Made by a program: the position numbers and the translations under genes. From Haematococcus lacustris (taxonomy: Eukaryota; Chlorophyta; Chlorophyceae; Chlamydomonadales; Haematococcaceae): 64,000 nucleotides of DNA. The notes below the pieces were generated by a model. The model searched no databases. It was not told the origin of the DNA and worked only from the letters and a program-made list of their open reading frames with translations. The DNA is taken from contig JASKMD010000011.1 of NCBI GenBank assembly GCA_030144725.1, positions 7,150,812 to 7,214,811 on the forward strand. Direction: 5' to 3'. Below are positions 1 through 11,100 of this stretch, one piece after another (the first letter of the stretch is position 1; each line of letters opens with the position of its first letter).

Positions 1-575
1 GTGACTGCCATCCGACTGTCCTTGCTCCCTGGTTGCAGGGTCGATCAGGCCCAGTCGCTCGCCAAACCCCCAACGCGATGTGAAGAATGATTTCATCAGA
101 GCCTATCTCCAGGCAGTGCAGTGAATTACTGCTAGGGGTGTTAGGCTGTACATGTGCAAAAAGAAGTCTGGCCCATGAGCGTCACACGGTTTTCTGGGGA
201 TGGGTCGGGAGGGTGAGTCGTTTCCTCGTTAACGTGTAGTAGGAGGGCTTGTGTCTTTTGGGGGCCTTCCAGTCTTCGACTCCTGTCTTGTGTGGTCTTG
301 TCGCTTGGTTTGCCTGCTTTGCTCTCCTTTGACGGTTTTCTCTCCTGACCTCTCACCTAGTGCTGTTTTGGTTCCTTATCTTCCTCTGTAACTCTCCTCC
401 AAAAAAAAAAAAAAAAACGGTACAGCTGCAACTGACAAGTTGTGCTTGGCATCTTTCTCCTGAAGCCAGACTACAACACAGTGAACACACGAGGCTGTTG
501 GGCAGGCAGCAAAGTGGCAAGGGTACACGAGTCAAATCAGCAATTTATAGTATTTGATTCAAGTTGGGGATTCTG
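1..575. other. No gene recognised
   Basis: Short reading frames overlap here on both strands, but none has protein-like composition or splice signals that chain. A 15-16 nt A run sits near 400-416. I see nothing that can be named. Confidence 0.5.
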
Positions 576-579
576 TCAC

Positions 580-752
580 CGCTGCAACTGGTGCAGCCGC
601 TGAACCTCTTCCCGCAATACTGTGGCCTCAGCCTGTGCCGTGCTGTTGTCAGCTTCTGGGCCGTTGGGACACTGCTTCAGCCCCGCCTTGGGTAAGACAC
701 CCAGCTTATGCAGCCTTTGGCGCTTCTTGTTGCTTAGCTTCTTACTCTCCAT
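580..752 (-). CDS. Possible first exon of a gene running off the left edge
   Basis: On the minus strand an ATG at 752 opens a Lys/Arg-rich then Leu/Glu/Gln-rich stretch (starts MESKKLSNKKRQRLHKLG, ends near VLREEVQRLHQLQ). It runs into a canonical donor (CAGCG then GTGACA) at 580/579. The basic segment followed by a possible heptad helix recalls a bZIP or nuclear basic region, but no family is recognised and no second exon is visible because the gene would continue below position 1. Upstream DNA on this strand is a CCA/GGT-rich simple repeat. The call rests only on composition and one splice site. Confidence 0.3.
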
Positions 753-799
753 TGCAATCGGCGTGTGTGGGTGGTGGCAGGGCTGGGGTGTGGCGGGCA

Positions 800-2161
800 A
801 GCCCCGAGGTAAAAGGAGGAGAGCGGGCAGCGCCGGCCCGGGAGAGGCTGGGATGGTGGTGGTGGTGGTGGTGGTGGTGGGAGGGGAAGGTGGTGGTGGG
901 GTTGGATGGTGGTAGCTAGGGCTGAGCGGGTGGGGAAGGGAGCAGGCAGCGAGCCAGGGAGCGGTCGGGAGGGCTGGGAGGGGGTGGGCTGGGGGCGGGA
1001 AGGGTGAAGGCTAGGACGGAAAGCTAGGGTAGTAGGTAGCGGGGGCTGGCATTAAAGCAGGGGGGCAGGGGCACAAAACACCGCATTTAGAGAGGAGACC
1101 GGATTCTCACATTTTTGTTTTCTGTTTTAATTGTGTAATTTTTGGCCTTTCTTTCACTTGACAGATGAGAACACTTGGCAGCTGATAGCTTAAAGCCAAA
1201 GGCAGGATGGAGATTAGATGGAATTGGATGTGAGAAACTGTAGCAGCAACTTGGAGTCACCCCCAGCTATGGACGCCCTTCGCTCCCCATGGCTGCTCAA
1301 TTGCTGCCCTTCCCCACATCCTCACACCCTTCCCCACCCTAGGTGACTGCAGTCTCCCTCCTAACCTGCCTGCCCATGGCCTGCCTGCCTGCCCACCTTG
1401 CTGCCTTCCTGCCCACTTCTCCGCTCCGGGCCCCGTCCAGCTTACCAAGCAGCGTGAGCCAACCGTGATGACAGCAAGAGCTTCAGCAAGGGTGCTAAGA
1501 ACACAAGCATTGTACAGGGACTAGGCAGCAACCATGTTGGCATTGTCGCACCGGCATCACCTGGGGTGTAGCCCTGGTTGGTGCTGGTGATCAGCCGTGC
1601 CATGGAGCAGCCATGTCAGCAAACCTGTGTGAGAAGTTTTTGGGGAAGGTGGGAGCTGCTGGCTGTGGGTCTTGCCTAGCTGCTAGAAGTAGCCGGTGTG
1701 GGGGAGAGGGCTGCTAGCTTGACCGTCTGCTGCGCTGATTCATCGGTTGGGGAGTAGGCAGCCTTTGTGCATCACTGGGTGCGATCTGCCCAGTAATGCG
1801 GACAGCCACGTGCTGCCAGCAATGCGTACTATTGTGCGCGTAACCAACGTATTACGGCAATGAGCATGACTCTCCGCAGTGATGCAAGCCACAGTCTTTG
1901 AAGGAAAGGTGGGCTCAGTTTGGCCATGGCAACACTGTTGGCAATGGCCCTCGACTGTCACAGTGCATTGATGAAACTGTCATACATGCGTTTCGCAGCT
2001 AGCCCCTTGGTGCCCGCGACCATGCCCTGCGGGCCAGGCTGCTACCACAGGATGCGGGAAAGATTAGATACTGATCTAGGCTTAGGTGACATCCTGGTGG
2101 GCCTCACCACCCGCATCCGACAGGACATATTGGCAGGCCGCACTCCTGCATGAAATTGTGG
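800..2161. other. Gene-poor stretch with a GGT microsatellite
   Basis: A (GGT)n run lies at about 852-880, followed by G-rich sequence to about 1070. The remainder has only short frames without recognisable domains. No gene is supported. Confidence 0.5.
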
Positions 2162-2169
2162 TCGGGCTG

Positions 2170-3291
2170 TAAGGCGCGCCCGGAAAAATCTTTAAGATAT
2201 GACCCAATATGATCAAGCCAGAGAATATGATGAAATATGATCAAGCCAAAACTGAGCCAAAGTCAATTGCGCATCAACAACAAGCTATGGGCCCTGTTCC
2301 CATGTTTCTAGAATCCCATTTGCTCGCAACCACTGCACTTTTCGGCCGTGTGCAAAAGTGCCTGGCGCGATGGGCGGTCTGACCCCACACGGTTCTCCTG
2401 TGGATCTGTAGATGCTTGGGGAGCGTCTCAGCAGCGCAAATGGACGACCCGTGGCGACCCAACCGTCGGACCCAACCGCCGAGCATTTCGAATTTGCTGA
2501 CCCCTTTTGCTAAAGCAATAGCATGTAACCTTAGCATCGCAAGCCTTACAAGGCTTGTACATTGCACATAGGTGGCTCCGGCCGCTGCAGCTGAGGAGCT
2601 TGACATCTTTGAGATAGGAGCATGGAACCCGGGACGCGTGTAGCCAAAATCACTTTGCGCATGACCAAGGCCAAGATCGATTACAAGAGGATACAGAGAG
2701 CTTCATTGCCGTGGTCTCAACCTCAATGGTTAACTTCGCGGAGAGTAGAGGAGTGTTGCGGCGGGCTAGCTGTAACTGAGAGTGATACTGGTTTGGAGGG
2801 CGTCAAACCCTCTTCACACTCGGGGTTCCCAGGTGGACTAGTGTGGTAATCTGCCACATTATCCTCTTGACTACAGACCCGGTCATATCCCATCTTTAAG
2901 CCATCATATTCAGTCATCTGACCAATTCCTCAGCAAGTCATATGATCGGTCGCGCCCTACCCGGGACGCGTGTAGCCAAAATCACTTTGCGCATGACCAA
3001 GGCCAAGATCGATTACAAGAGGATACAGAGAGCTTCATTGCCGTGGTCTCAACCTCAATGGTTAACTTCGCGGAGAGTAGAGGAGTGTTGCGGCGGGCTA
3101 GCTGTAACTGAGAGTGATACTGGTTTGGAGGGCGTCAAACCCTCTTCACACTCGGGGTTCCCAGGTGGACTAGTGTGGTAATCTGCCACATTATCCTCTT
3201 GACTACAGACCCGGTCATATCCCATCTTTAAGCCATCATATTCAGTCATATGACCAATTCCTCAGCAAGTCATATGATCGGTCGCGCCCTA
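2170..3291. mobile_element. Probable non-autonomous hAT-like element
   Basis: The ends are imperfect inverted repeats: TAAGGCGCGCCCG on the left, and TAGGGCGCGACCG when the right end is read on the other strand. Both fit the T-A-R-N-G start common in hAT elements. The 8 bp outside are TCGGGCTG (2162-2169) and GCGGGCTG (3292-3299), a 7/8 match consistent with a hAT target duplication. Subterminal ATATGATCAAGCC-type repeats occur near the left end and CATATGATCGG near the right. No transposase is encoded. The right 664 bp is a tandem duplication of a 332-bp unit. Confidence 0.5.
2628..3291. repeat. Two tandem copies of a 332-bp unit
   Basis: 2628-2959 and 2960-3291 are the same 332-bp sequence. 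I see one substitution inside (CATCTGACC versus CATATGACC) plus edge differences. Each copy ends in the element's right terminus (CGGTCGCGCCCTA), so the terminus itself has been duplicated. The 64-75 residue frames found in each copy are identical shadows rather than genes. Confidence 0.9.
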
Positions 3292-3995
3292 GCGGGCTGT
3301 CAAGGAAATCCAAAACAAATAAATGTGGGAAATAAATGACAATCGGAGGCTGCCTATTACATCTCTAAGGCCCCGTTTCCAATGGCCCGGAGTTGGAGTT
3401 GGAGTTGGCACTTTTTGGACTCCAACTCCGGCCGTTTCCAATGCGGTTTGGCCCGGAGTTGGAGTTGGACATGTCTCGACTTAGGATAGAACCGCTGCTC
3501 ATTTGTGCTCCGCCCATTTGTGTTGATAGCTGCGATGGATGCGATTGAAGGGAATAACGCGAGGGACATGCGGCGCCGCACTGCCCGCCGACGATGGAAG
3601 CAAATCATCCTCCAAGTTCTTCTTAGCGTATTGCAATGGGTCGTGGGGATGGGGCTGGTCGTCAAGTCGTCAACAATGTTGCTTCCTGCTGAACATGCGT
3701 ACGATGATGGGGAGGAATGGGCGTCGTATTAGTATGCAGCAACACACTCTATTTTTGTTTAGCAACAAACGTCCAGAACCTACTCCAACTCTAGTAAACA
3801 TGTTTAGCTACACCTCTGATGATGGGTTGGACGGGAACAGGTGCTTCTGACGTTGTTGATGCAGTTGCTGCCACAGGGGCTGGTGCGGCTGCAGCTGTTC
3901 CTGACGCATCTGAAGTTGCAACAGTGGCCCTTGCAGCCGGTCATTGTGCTGATGTGTGTGTGTCCCATTGAGCCCTGCCAGTGCGGCAGTTGTGC

Positions 3996-4252
3996 GCTCC
4001 CACCAGCCCTCCCAGCAGCTGCAGTGTCTGCCCTCCTAGCAGCTGCAGTGTCTGCCCTCCCAGCAGCTGCAGTGTCTACCCTCCCAGCAGCTGCAGGGTT
4101 TGCCCTCCCTGCAGCTGCAGGGTCTGCCCTCACAACAGCTACAGGGTCTGCCCTCCCAGCAGCTGCAGGGTCTGCCTATCCAGCAGCTGCAGGGTCTGCC
4201 CTTCCAGCAGCTGCAGGGTCTGCCCTCCCAGCAGCTGCAGGAAATGCCTTCA
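3996..4252. repeat. 24-bp minisatellite inside the Harbinger element
   Basis: About ten imperfect copies of a unit like GCCCTCCCAGCAGCTGCAGG are present. The unit is a multiple of 3, so all frames stay open; this explains the repetitive Ala, Cys or Gln/Leu frames predicted here. Confidence 0.85.
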
Positions 4253-4257
4253 CTGCA

Positions 4258-4608
4258 TCAACACCTAAGCATTTGTACTATGCCAGTGCTATGCCACTTG
4301 TACTTACTGAGCGCCTTGTGATACGCGTAGACGGCCTGACAGCACCGTCGGACATGCCCAACCAAGCCAAGCTTGCTGCGAGCTTGCTGCGATGACATCG
4401 TGCGGCCCAGTGCCACACTATGCTCAGCCTCAGCAGCCAAGAGGTCCCCCAAGTTGAAGCTAGGCTTGCCAGCGCACTCGGCAACGCACTTGACAGCGAG
4501 AGACGCGAAGATGTTGTCTTGCTGCGATGTCCACCTTATAGTACGCGTGCCGGAGCCTGAAGCTGCTGCTGCACTACTACAATTATCAAACGAGCTAAGG
4601 ATTTCCAT
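4258..4608 (-). CDS. Myb/SANT-like DNA-binding protein of a Harbinger element (116 aa)
   Basis: The frame starts MEILSSFDNC. Residues around 24-95 read RTIRWTSQQDNIFASL, then a helix, then SQQARSKLGLVGHVRRC. This is the spacing of tryptophan, acidic and basic residues seen in the trihelix/Myb-SANT domains that accompany Harbinger transposases and bind the element ends. It lies wholly inside the TIR-bounded element on the strand opposite to the repeat-rich frames. There is no transposase partner in the window. The family assignment is by pattern only; a degenerate or spliced form is possible. Confidence 0.5.
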   Translation of the reverse strand: MEILSSFDNCSSAAAASGSGTRTIRWTSQQDNIFASLAVKCVAECAGKPSFNLGDLLAAEAEHSVALGRTMSSQQARSKLGLVGHVRRCCQAVYAYHKALSKYKWHSTGIVQMLRC

Positions 4609-4929
4609 GAAATGTCCGACTCCAACTCCAACTCCGCACTCCGGGGGGGGGGCCCGGAGTCCTGGGGACTCCGCGGAGTCGATTTGGAGTCGATTTGGAG
4701 TCCCAACTCCAACTCCGGACTCCGCGGTTGGAAATGGCGGAGTTGGAGTCGGCGGTTGGGCTGGTGGTTAGTGCTGCTGGCGACTCCGCGAGGACTCCAA
4801 CTCCAACTCCAAGCACTCCAACTCCAACTCCAACTCCAACTCCAACTCCGCCATTGGAAACGGGGCCTAACCTGCAAGACAGGGTCCGCTGCCAGACAGA
4901 CTGTGGGTCCTTGTGTGTGACGGTTCAAG

Positions 4930-5690
4930 ACTCCCCTGTATCGGCAAGGCCATAGCTGAGCAGCGTGAGTTCAATCCAGCTACACACATTGGGGTGGGCA
5001 TTGACCCTGGCGTCACCCAGGCAGTCAGTGCAGCCTCAGGTGGGACCAGGAGTCAGGTTCTGGAGTCAGGCGGTGGAAGGGCCAGGTGCAAAGGGCCAGG
5101 TGCGGCAGGCCAGTGGCTTGAACAACTCCCGCCGCAACACTGAGCGGTGGCTAGCTCCAATCAAACCCAGCTCAGCCGGCATCTCCCTGGAGGCCGACCT
5201 GAAGCACATCACCTGGTCACCTGGGATGCGGTGTGGGAGGTGTACTTGGACCCCGAGTAAACACGGCTGAGGTTGTACGGAGCCCAGGACCGGGCGCTGG
5301 AGCAGTTCTTCAAGAAGGTGAGGATCTGTGGAAGGGAGGGTAAGGAACCGAGAGGTGGTTGGGCATGAAATGGAAGAGGAGTTGACTGTGCCATGGTTAA
5401 CCCGGTACCACCATGTCAGCCACCATGTGTTTCTCGTGTGCATGGCTGCAGGTGGAGGAGAGGTGACGGACTTGTCTATACAGCGCCATGGCGTGCCGAG
5501 CAGCTGGTGGTGTTCTTTGGAGCAGCTAGCATTGGCACTGGGGGAGGCTGGGGTGCTAATGCCGTGCTGCGGGCCTGCTGCAAGGTGGTGGGCAAGGTCA
5601 GGGGCACAGACCAGCAGCGTGGCAGAGAGGTGCAAGTGGACCAGGCAGCGGCATTGGAGCATAAAATTTTAGGTTGGCCTGTCCCTGAGC
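4930..5690 (+). pseudogene. Fanzor relic A1 (RuvC-I and middle region)
   Basis: 4960-5130 matches the RuvC-I segment of the long Fanzor copy at 34.7 kb (shared string GVGIDPGVTQAVSAASG with the first catalytic Asp). It is followed by a match to the exon end around AQDRAL.QFF.K at 5280-5316 and, past the intron, FFGAASIGT.GGWGA at 5510-5555. Frames change between blocks and the sequence around the RuvC-II glutamate is replaced by unrelated sequence after about 5640. It is a dead fragment and abuts the right edge of the Harbinger element. Confidence 0.75.
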
Positions 5691-6929
5691 CTGACCCTGC
5701 ATCCCTCACCATACCTCGGCCCTGGCCCTAGCCTGACCATCACGGCTTTGCCCAAATGCCCTCCTGCACATGCATAAAGGTTTGTCAAGCTGTAATGCAA
5801 GGCCGCCCAGCTCGGCCCGGCTGGGCTGGAGCGGGTCTGAGGTGCATCTGTGTGTCAGGCTGGTGTATGGGTACGCCCCTAACGCTGACAGCCCAGAGCT
5901 GCTGGCCTCCATTCTGGGCAGAAGCACGTGAACGAGCTGAATCAGCCAAGCACTGCCGCCTGCTTGGCATGAAGAATGATGCCTCCTTGCATGACACCCT
6001 GCGCCTGCCCTACCCATGCGCCATGCGGTGCATATGTGCCGGTGGCTGGAGCAGTGGCAGCAGCCCCTGACCCCACCTGTGCCAGGGCAGTCAAAGCGTG
6101 GCGAGTGTCACCGCAGCTGGCATTGGCTCCCAGGGAGGCTAGGTTGCTGGCGCGGTGCTGCGAGCCTCCTGCAAGGTGGTGAGTACGCTAAGGCGCACAG
6201 CTAGACCCAGCAGCTTGTATACCCTGACATCAGCAACCCCACCGGTTTCTGAGGGCAGTGGCGCACTCATCGCCCACGGCCCCCAAGGTCTTGTCGTCCC
6301 CAGGGTGGCGCTCTATCCCCTCAAGCAAGGTGTGCAGCAGCTGGTGAGCGGTGAACTAATGCACCAGTCGCTTCAGCTCAGCACTGAATGGCCAGCAGCC
6401 CTGCAAGGGGCAGCTGTACCGCAGCAAGCTTAGTAGGCCTGACCAGGACAGGTGGACCTCTGCCTGCTGCGTCCAGCCTGGAACCAACTGCGTGACCAGC
6501 CAGTGCGGGGCATGTAGTGGTGCCCGATAGTGGCACCACGCAAGCCCCCACAGGCCCCACGCAGCAGCCAGCAGCCTCAGAGCCCGGACCCAGCACTCCC
6601 CCGCCAGCCAAGCGCAGCAAGTGCACCAAGGCTGAGCAGGCGGCTGAGCCCACCCAGCCCACCAAGGGCACAGGCAAGGCCCAGGGCAAGGCTGCTAAAG
6701 CCGAGCCATCACCACAGCCAGGCAGGTGGCTGGACAGGGACTGCACTGCAGCTCTGAACATGCAGTGCATTGGGGAGAGCAGGCGGCGACCACTGGAGCT
6801 GTGCTGGTGGCAAGACCAGGCAGCTCTGCCAGCCAAGGGCAAAAGGAGTACCCTGGCCTGGGCTACAAGCGGGTGCAAGACCAGCCACCAAGGGTCCAGC
6901 AGCAGCAGCAGCCTGCTGAGGCACAGTAA
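5640..6929 (+). pseudogene. Fanzor deletion derivative A2
   Basis: This copy begins in sequence equivalent to the fourth intron of the long Fanzor at 33.7-33.9 kb. It continues through the exon containing GMKNDASLHDTL (equivalent to GMKKEGSLQDTL), jumps past RuvC-I, rejoins at the CCKVV segment (about 6165), and ends with the RuvC-III motif (DRDCTAALNM, 6733-6765) and the C-terminal GLGYK. The internal jump is the same as in the minus-strand copy at 25.2-26.3 kb, so both descend from one deleted master. Several stops and frameshifts are present. The conserved family tail follows the TAA at 6927. Confidence 0.75.
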
Positions 6930-7125
6930 TGTGTGCCCCCGACTTGAGTTGTCATCAGCTTACATTAGTGCATGTTTGCCATGCCAACTGTAGACTATAG
7001 CCCTCAAGGGTCGGGCAATGGTGTAGGTGGTAGGCACTCATGTACCATGAGGTCCCTACTGGTACCTGTAATGGTCCCTAGTGGTCCGAGTCAAATAGAG
7101 GCCCTAGTGAGGGACGAGGGGGCTG
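6930..7125 (+). ncRNA. Candidate omega-RNA tail of Fanzor copy A2
   Basis: Sequence from the stop codon to the element's right end (GTGAGGGACGAGGGGGCTG) is alignable with the tails after the Fanzor stop codons at 27196 and 36046. Shared blocks include CATCAGCTTACA, GTGCATGTTT and GTAGGTGGTAGGC. Known Fanzor/TnpB guide RNAs come from this 3' part of the element; the RNA itself is inferred. Confidence 0.35.
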
Positions 7126-8165
7126 TTAAGGTAAAACAGATGGTGGAACCTCCTAGATGGTTGGCAAGCTGGGTACATGTGTTTTACACGTGTTCTCCTC
7201 ATCTTGTTGTTCAGGTACCTTAGGCCAGTCTGCACCGTGTTATTCAACTCACTCGCCACAGTGCACTAGCTTGATATTGCAGCAGGCACTCACCACATGT
7301 TGCATGCAGACACATGCAAGGAGGTGTCACCAGTGGCATGATGCAGGCAGCGTGACCAAGATGAGATTGCATCATCAATCAACCATTGCCTTCGTTTCCA
7401 CGTTCGTAGGCATGCGGACAAACCTTCTACGCATGGTTCTCAATTGTTAGCAATTCAATCTGTACGCACATACCTTAAGCAGCGCGGGTGTTCGGTTAAT
7501 GTGCTTTGGTAATACATGGTGTGCGCATGGTGGATTGAGGGGGATCAGCACCATGGTCAGCTCCCACAAGAAATCCCCATGCATGTGGTACCCTCCCCAT
7601 ATCCCAATTGCTTTCCACTCTCTCACACTCTCACTCACGCCAGCTCACACTCCTCAGCAAGGCTGCATGGAACCTCCCAGGGCCAGGCAGTCCCTCAGCC
7701 CCCCTCCTACCCCCTCCTCAATGCCTCCCCCCATACCCTCCTCCACAATGCTCCTCTGCTCCCCTCATCCCTCATCTGACCCGGTCACCCCAGCCTGACA
7801 AGCTTGCAGGGGCTGCTGACCCACTCCCGCCCCCTTCCATTGCTTTCCCCACATGCACAAACTCCTCCTCCCACTTTGACCTCTGCTCTTGACAACCCAA
7901 GAGAGAGAAGACTGCTCATGCCAGGAGCTAGCCCGGCAGCATCACAGGGACTGTTCATCATGTTGAGGTTGTGCCAGGCAGGGTCAGGTCCATGCAAGTC
8001 AGAGTGTGGTCAGGTCGATGGAGGTCAGGATGTGGTGACGGCAATGCAAGTCAGGGTGAGCGCAGCCTAAACAATTAGCCTGACATACGGGATTGATGCC
8101 TGCAGCCTGAAAACTTCATGCCTAGCGGCAGCATTACATGGTAAAGAGCATGTGCTGATTCAAAC
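7126..8165. other. Intergenic stretch between Fanzor relic and the channel gene
   Basis: No domain is recognised. 7600-7900 is C-rich (CCCCTCC tracts) and keeps several frames open. The region probably includes the 3' UTR of the minus-strand channel gene that ends at 8166. Confidence 0.5.
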
Positions 8166-11100
8166 TCATAGGGCCAGGCTGCCACGGTGGACTGTGCCAA
8201 GCAGCCCACCACTAGCCACTGCACTAGGCGTTGGGTGTTGTAACTGTTGCCCTTGGCGCTGCCTCTGCCCGTTTGGCGTCCATCCGACCGAACCCTCCAT
8301 ACCATCCCGTGGCCCACCGTGCTCCACTTCCTCTTCGCCATCTGCCGTAGAGTCGGGCAGGTCAGGAATATCGGGCGTATCCGCCATTGCGCGCGCCAGT
8401 TCGCGGAGCTGCACCTCGTCCGGCGTCGGCTCGACGACAGCCACCCGCGCTCCATATGCTACCTCCGCCCGCCTAGCATGTTGCTCCGGATCAAGCGGCT
8501 CGGGGATGAGCAAGTCATCAGGCGCAGCCGACCAACCGCCTGAACCACCCGTCGTGGCCACTTTGAGCAGCGATCGTCCTCGCGGCTCATGCCCCGGGAG
8601 TGCGACACCAGCGGCGGTGACGGCTTTGGGCACTGGCGCGGCGTGGGAGTATGCAGAGAAGGCTTGCACTGGAGTGGGGTGTGTGGGATTAGGAAATGCG
8701 TGCTGCGCCTCGTCTCCTCCAGGGGCGTGACTACTGGGTTGGGTGGAGGAGGGCAGAGGCAACGCCAGCCCTTGGCCAGGCCTTACATTTGACTTCACGT
8801 CGAGACTCTGTCGTTGCCTCTGTCCCGGGCTCAGCACATGGCTTGCAGGGTTGTTCCAAGGCCAGTCGGAGGCATCACTGGTTGCCTCAGGGACAGCGGT
8901 GGTGGAGGTGTTAGGGCGAGGGTAAGGCACCGGTTGCCCGCTGGTCATCACGCTGAAGGGTGGCGCTGGAGCAAGGCCCGCACTGCGTGCCGCGCTGCTG
9001 TCAGACCTGACAGTAGGTTGCAAGCTGCGGGGCGTGTTGGGCAGTTCAAGTGGGGCAGGAGCGCCCGGCTGTGGCTGATGTGCAGGCTGGTGGCCAGCAC
9101 CCACTGCAGCACCAGCGGTGACATTGCGGTGGACGAGGCTGGCGCTGCGGCTAGGGAGGAAGATGGAGGGCCGGGGCATAGCCAGTGGCTGACTGCCACT
9201 GCTGCTGCTCTCCGCTGGAGAGTCAGTGTGGTGATACTCCTCCTCTTCCAAGATGCCTTGCATGGTTGATGGGGTGGACAGAAGGAGCATGCTGCTACGC
9301 CGCTGCGCAATGGCTGGCTGGCCTTCTCTTGCTGTGGCTGCCACTGCTGCTGGGTGAGGGGCGGCTGGCTGTCCTGCTGGTGCATGAGACGCGAGGCCTG
9401 GCACGGTGGTAGAGGGCGTGCCTGAGCCATGCAGCAGGTTGGGTGATGGCACCCCCACTGGGACAGGGACTGGAGGTGGGCCAGGGTGTGGCGGGGGAGG
9501 TGGCAATGGAGCAGCAGCTGGCAGCGGGGGGTTGGAGCCTGGAACAAGGGGCCGACCCAGCTGCTCGCCGTTGAGGATGCTGCTGCCGGTGAGGGGGTTG
9601 GGGGAGGCTGACCTGGACCCCTGGCTGGCGGCACTGGCCTGCATGGCCTGAGCCACCACCCGCCCATGCTCCATGTGTTCCCAACTTGGTGCCAAGGAGG
9701 TGGAGGGAGGGGGGCCTTGTGCCCGGCCTGCTGACCCTGGTCTGCCAGATTGATCCTGACCCTGCCCCTGGCCTGCTGCAAGACCTGGTTTGTGAGCCTG
9801 CTGCTGCTCTTGGCTGTGGCCTGGGTCTAGCTGCTTGCTGCTGCTGGGTCGGCTGCCTAGTCGCCTGGCCACCCCTGCAGCAGCCGCAGGCTGGCCCAGG
9901 CTGCTGGACCTGCTGCTGGGGGGCTGGCCTGGGAGGCGGGTGTTGGCAGCCAGGGAGGGGGTGCTGGGCTTGCTGCTGCTGCTGCCATCCCTGCTGCTTG
10001 AGGTCCTGTTGAAGCTAGGGCGCTCATGGCTCTGCCCCTGGCGAAGTGGTGCAGAGGCTTTACCAGGTGGCTGGGAGTGGAGGGTGAAGGCAGCCTGACC
10101 CCTTGCTTTGCTGCCTGTCTCTCCCTCATCCCTCTCAGCGCCTGGACCCTGCTCAGTGCTGGCCTGCCAGTGTGCCAGCTTGTCATGCAAGGTGGGCATG
10201 CTGTAGGCATCTGGCTTGGCCAGTTGGGACAAGTCCAGCTTGGGCACAGCCCGTACGGCAGGGGCAACCGCGTCCCCTGCTCCCAATCCTGCCGCTGCTC
10301 TGGCCTGGGTTTCACCCCCCTGCGGCCTACCCCTGTCCACAGCTGCGGCCTGGAGGGCGGAGGGTGGAGGGGGTGAAGCAGGAAGGGGAGTGGCCGCCAG
10401 CTCAGGGTCAGAAGGTGTGTTCAACAGCAGGTCGGCGGCAGGAGCCTTCAACCTTGCCTCTGAGCCCGTGTCTGTCAGCAGCCGCATGATGGTGCGTGGC
10501 GAGGGCTGGGAGGTGTCAGCACCACCACCCAGGGGCTCCTCCAGCTGAAAGCAGTCCAGCAATTCTCTGAGACCCTGGCCTCCCTCACCCTGCCTCACCT
10601 CCCTTTGGCCTGGCCTTGGCCCTGGCCCTGGACCATGCTCAACCTGGCCACCTGGCACTGGCCCAGGCTGAGGCACCTGGCTGGACTGCTGGGTGTTGAT
10701 ACGCAGCCCCTGCCCAGGAGGGGCGAGCAGCTCTGCCACCCCGCCACATGAGTGGGTAGTGACGGAGGAGGAGGTGGGAAGGGTCCCTGGCCCCTGGCAT
10801 CCCTGGCCCTGGCTGCTGCTAGGCGCTCCACTGTCTCGTCCACTGCTGCCCTCCTGCTCCCCCTCTGCCCCTTCCTGGTTCACATCTTCATACTGAGTGG
10901 ACAACCCTGGGCGAATGCCTGGGGACGGGCTCAAGCGCAGGCCTGACCAGGCTGCCAGGCCCTGGGTCAGGTGGGTGGGGTCTAGCAGGCTTGCAGCAGC
11001 AGGCACTGGCCGGCCCGAGTTGCTAACAGCTGCATAGCCTGCAGCCGGCATGGTGGTGGGTGAGGCAATGAGGGTTTGACACTCAGTCGAGGTGTGAGCC

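Larger units (their letters stand above)
3369..4867. mobile_element. PIF/Harbinger-type element with TAA target duplication
   Basis: The left end GGCCCCGTTTCCAATGGC and the right end, read inverted, agree over about 17 bp. Both continue into GGAGTTGGAGTTGG tracts, giving long imperfect terminal inverted repeats. TAA lies directly outside each end (3366-3368 and 4868-4870), the 3-bp TWA duplication typical of PIF/Harbinger. The GGCC start of the terminal repeat also fits that superfamily. Inside are a minus-strand Myb/SANT-like frame (4258-4608), a 24-bp minisatellite and possible remnants of a second minus-strand frame at 3357-3665. A full DDE transposase is not visible, so this copy is probably non-autonomous. 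Confidence 0.75.

Noticed and set aside
2622..3249. Pairs of identical 64-79 residue frames
   Set aside because: Duplicates produced by the 332-bp tandem repeat in a non-autonomous element; no domain.
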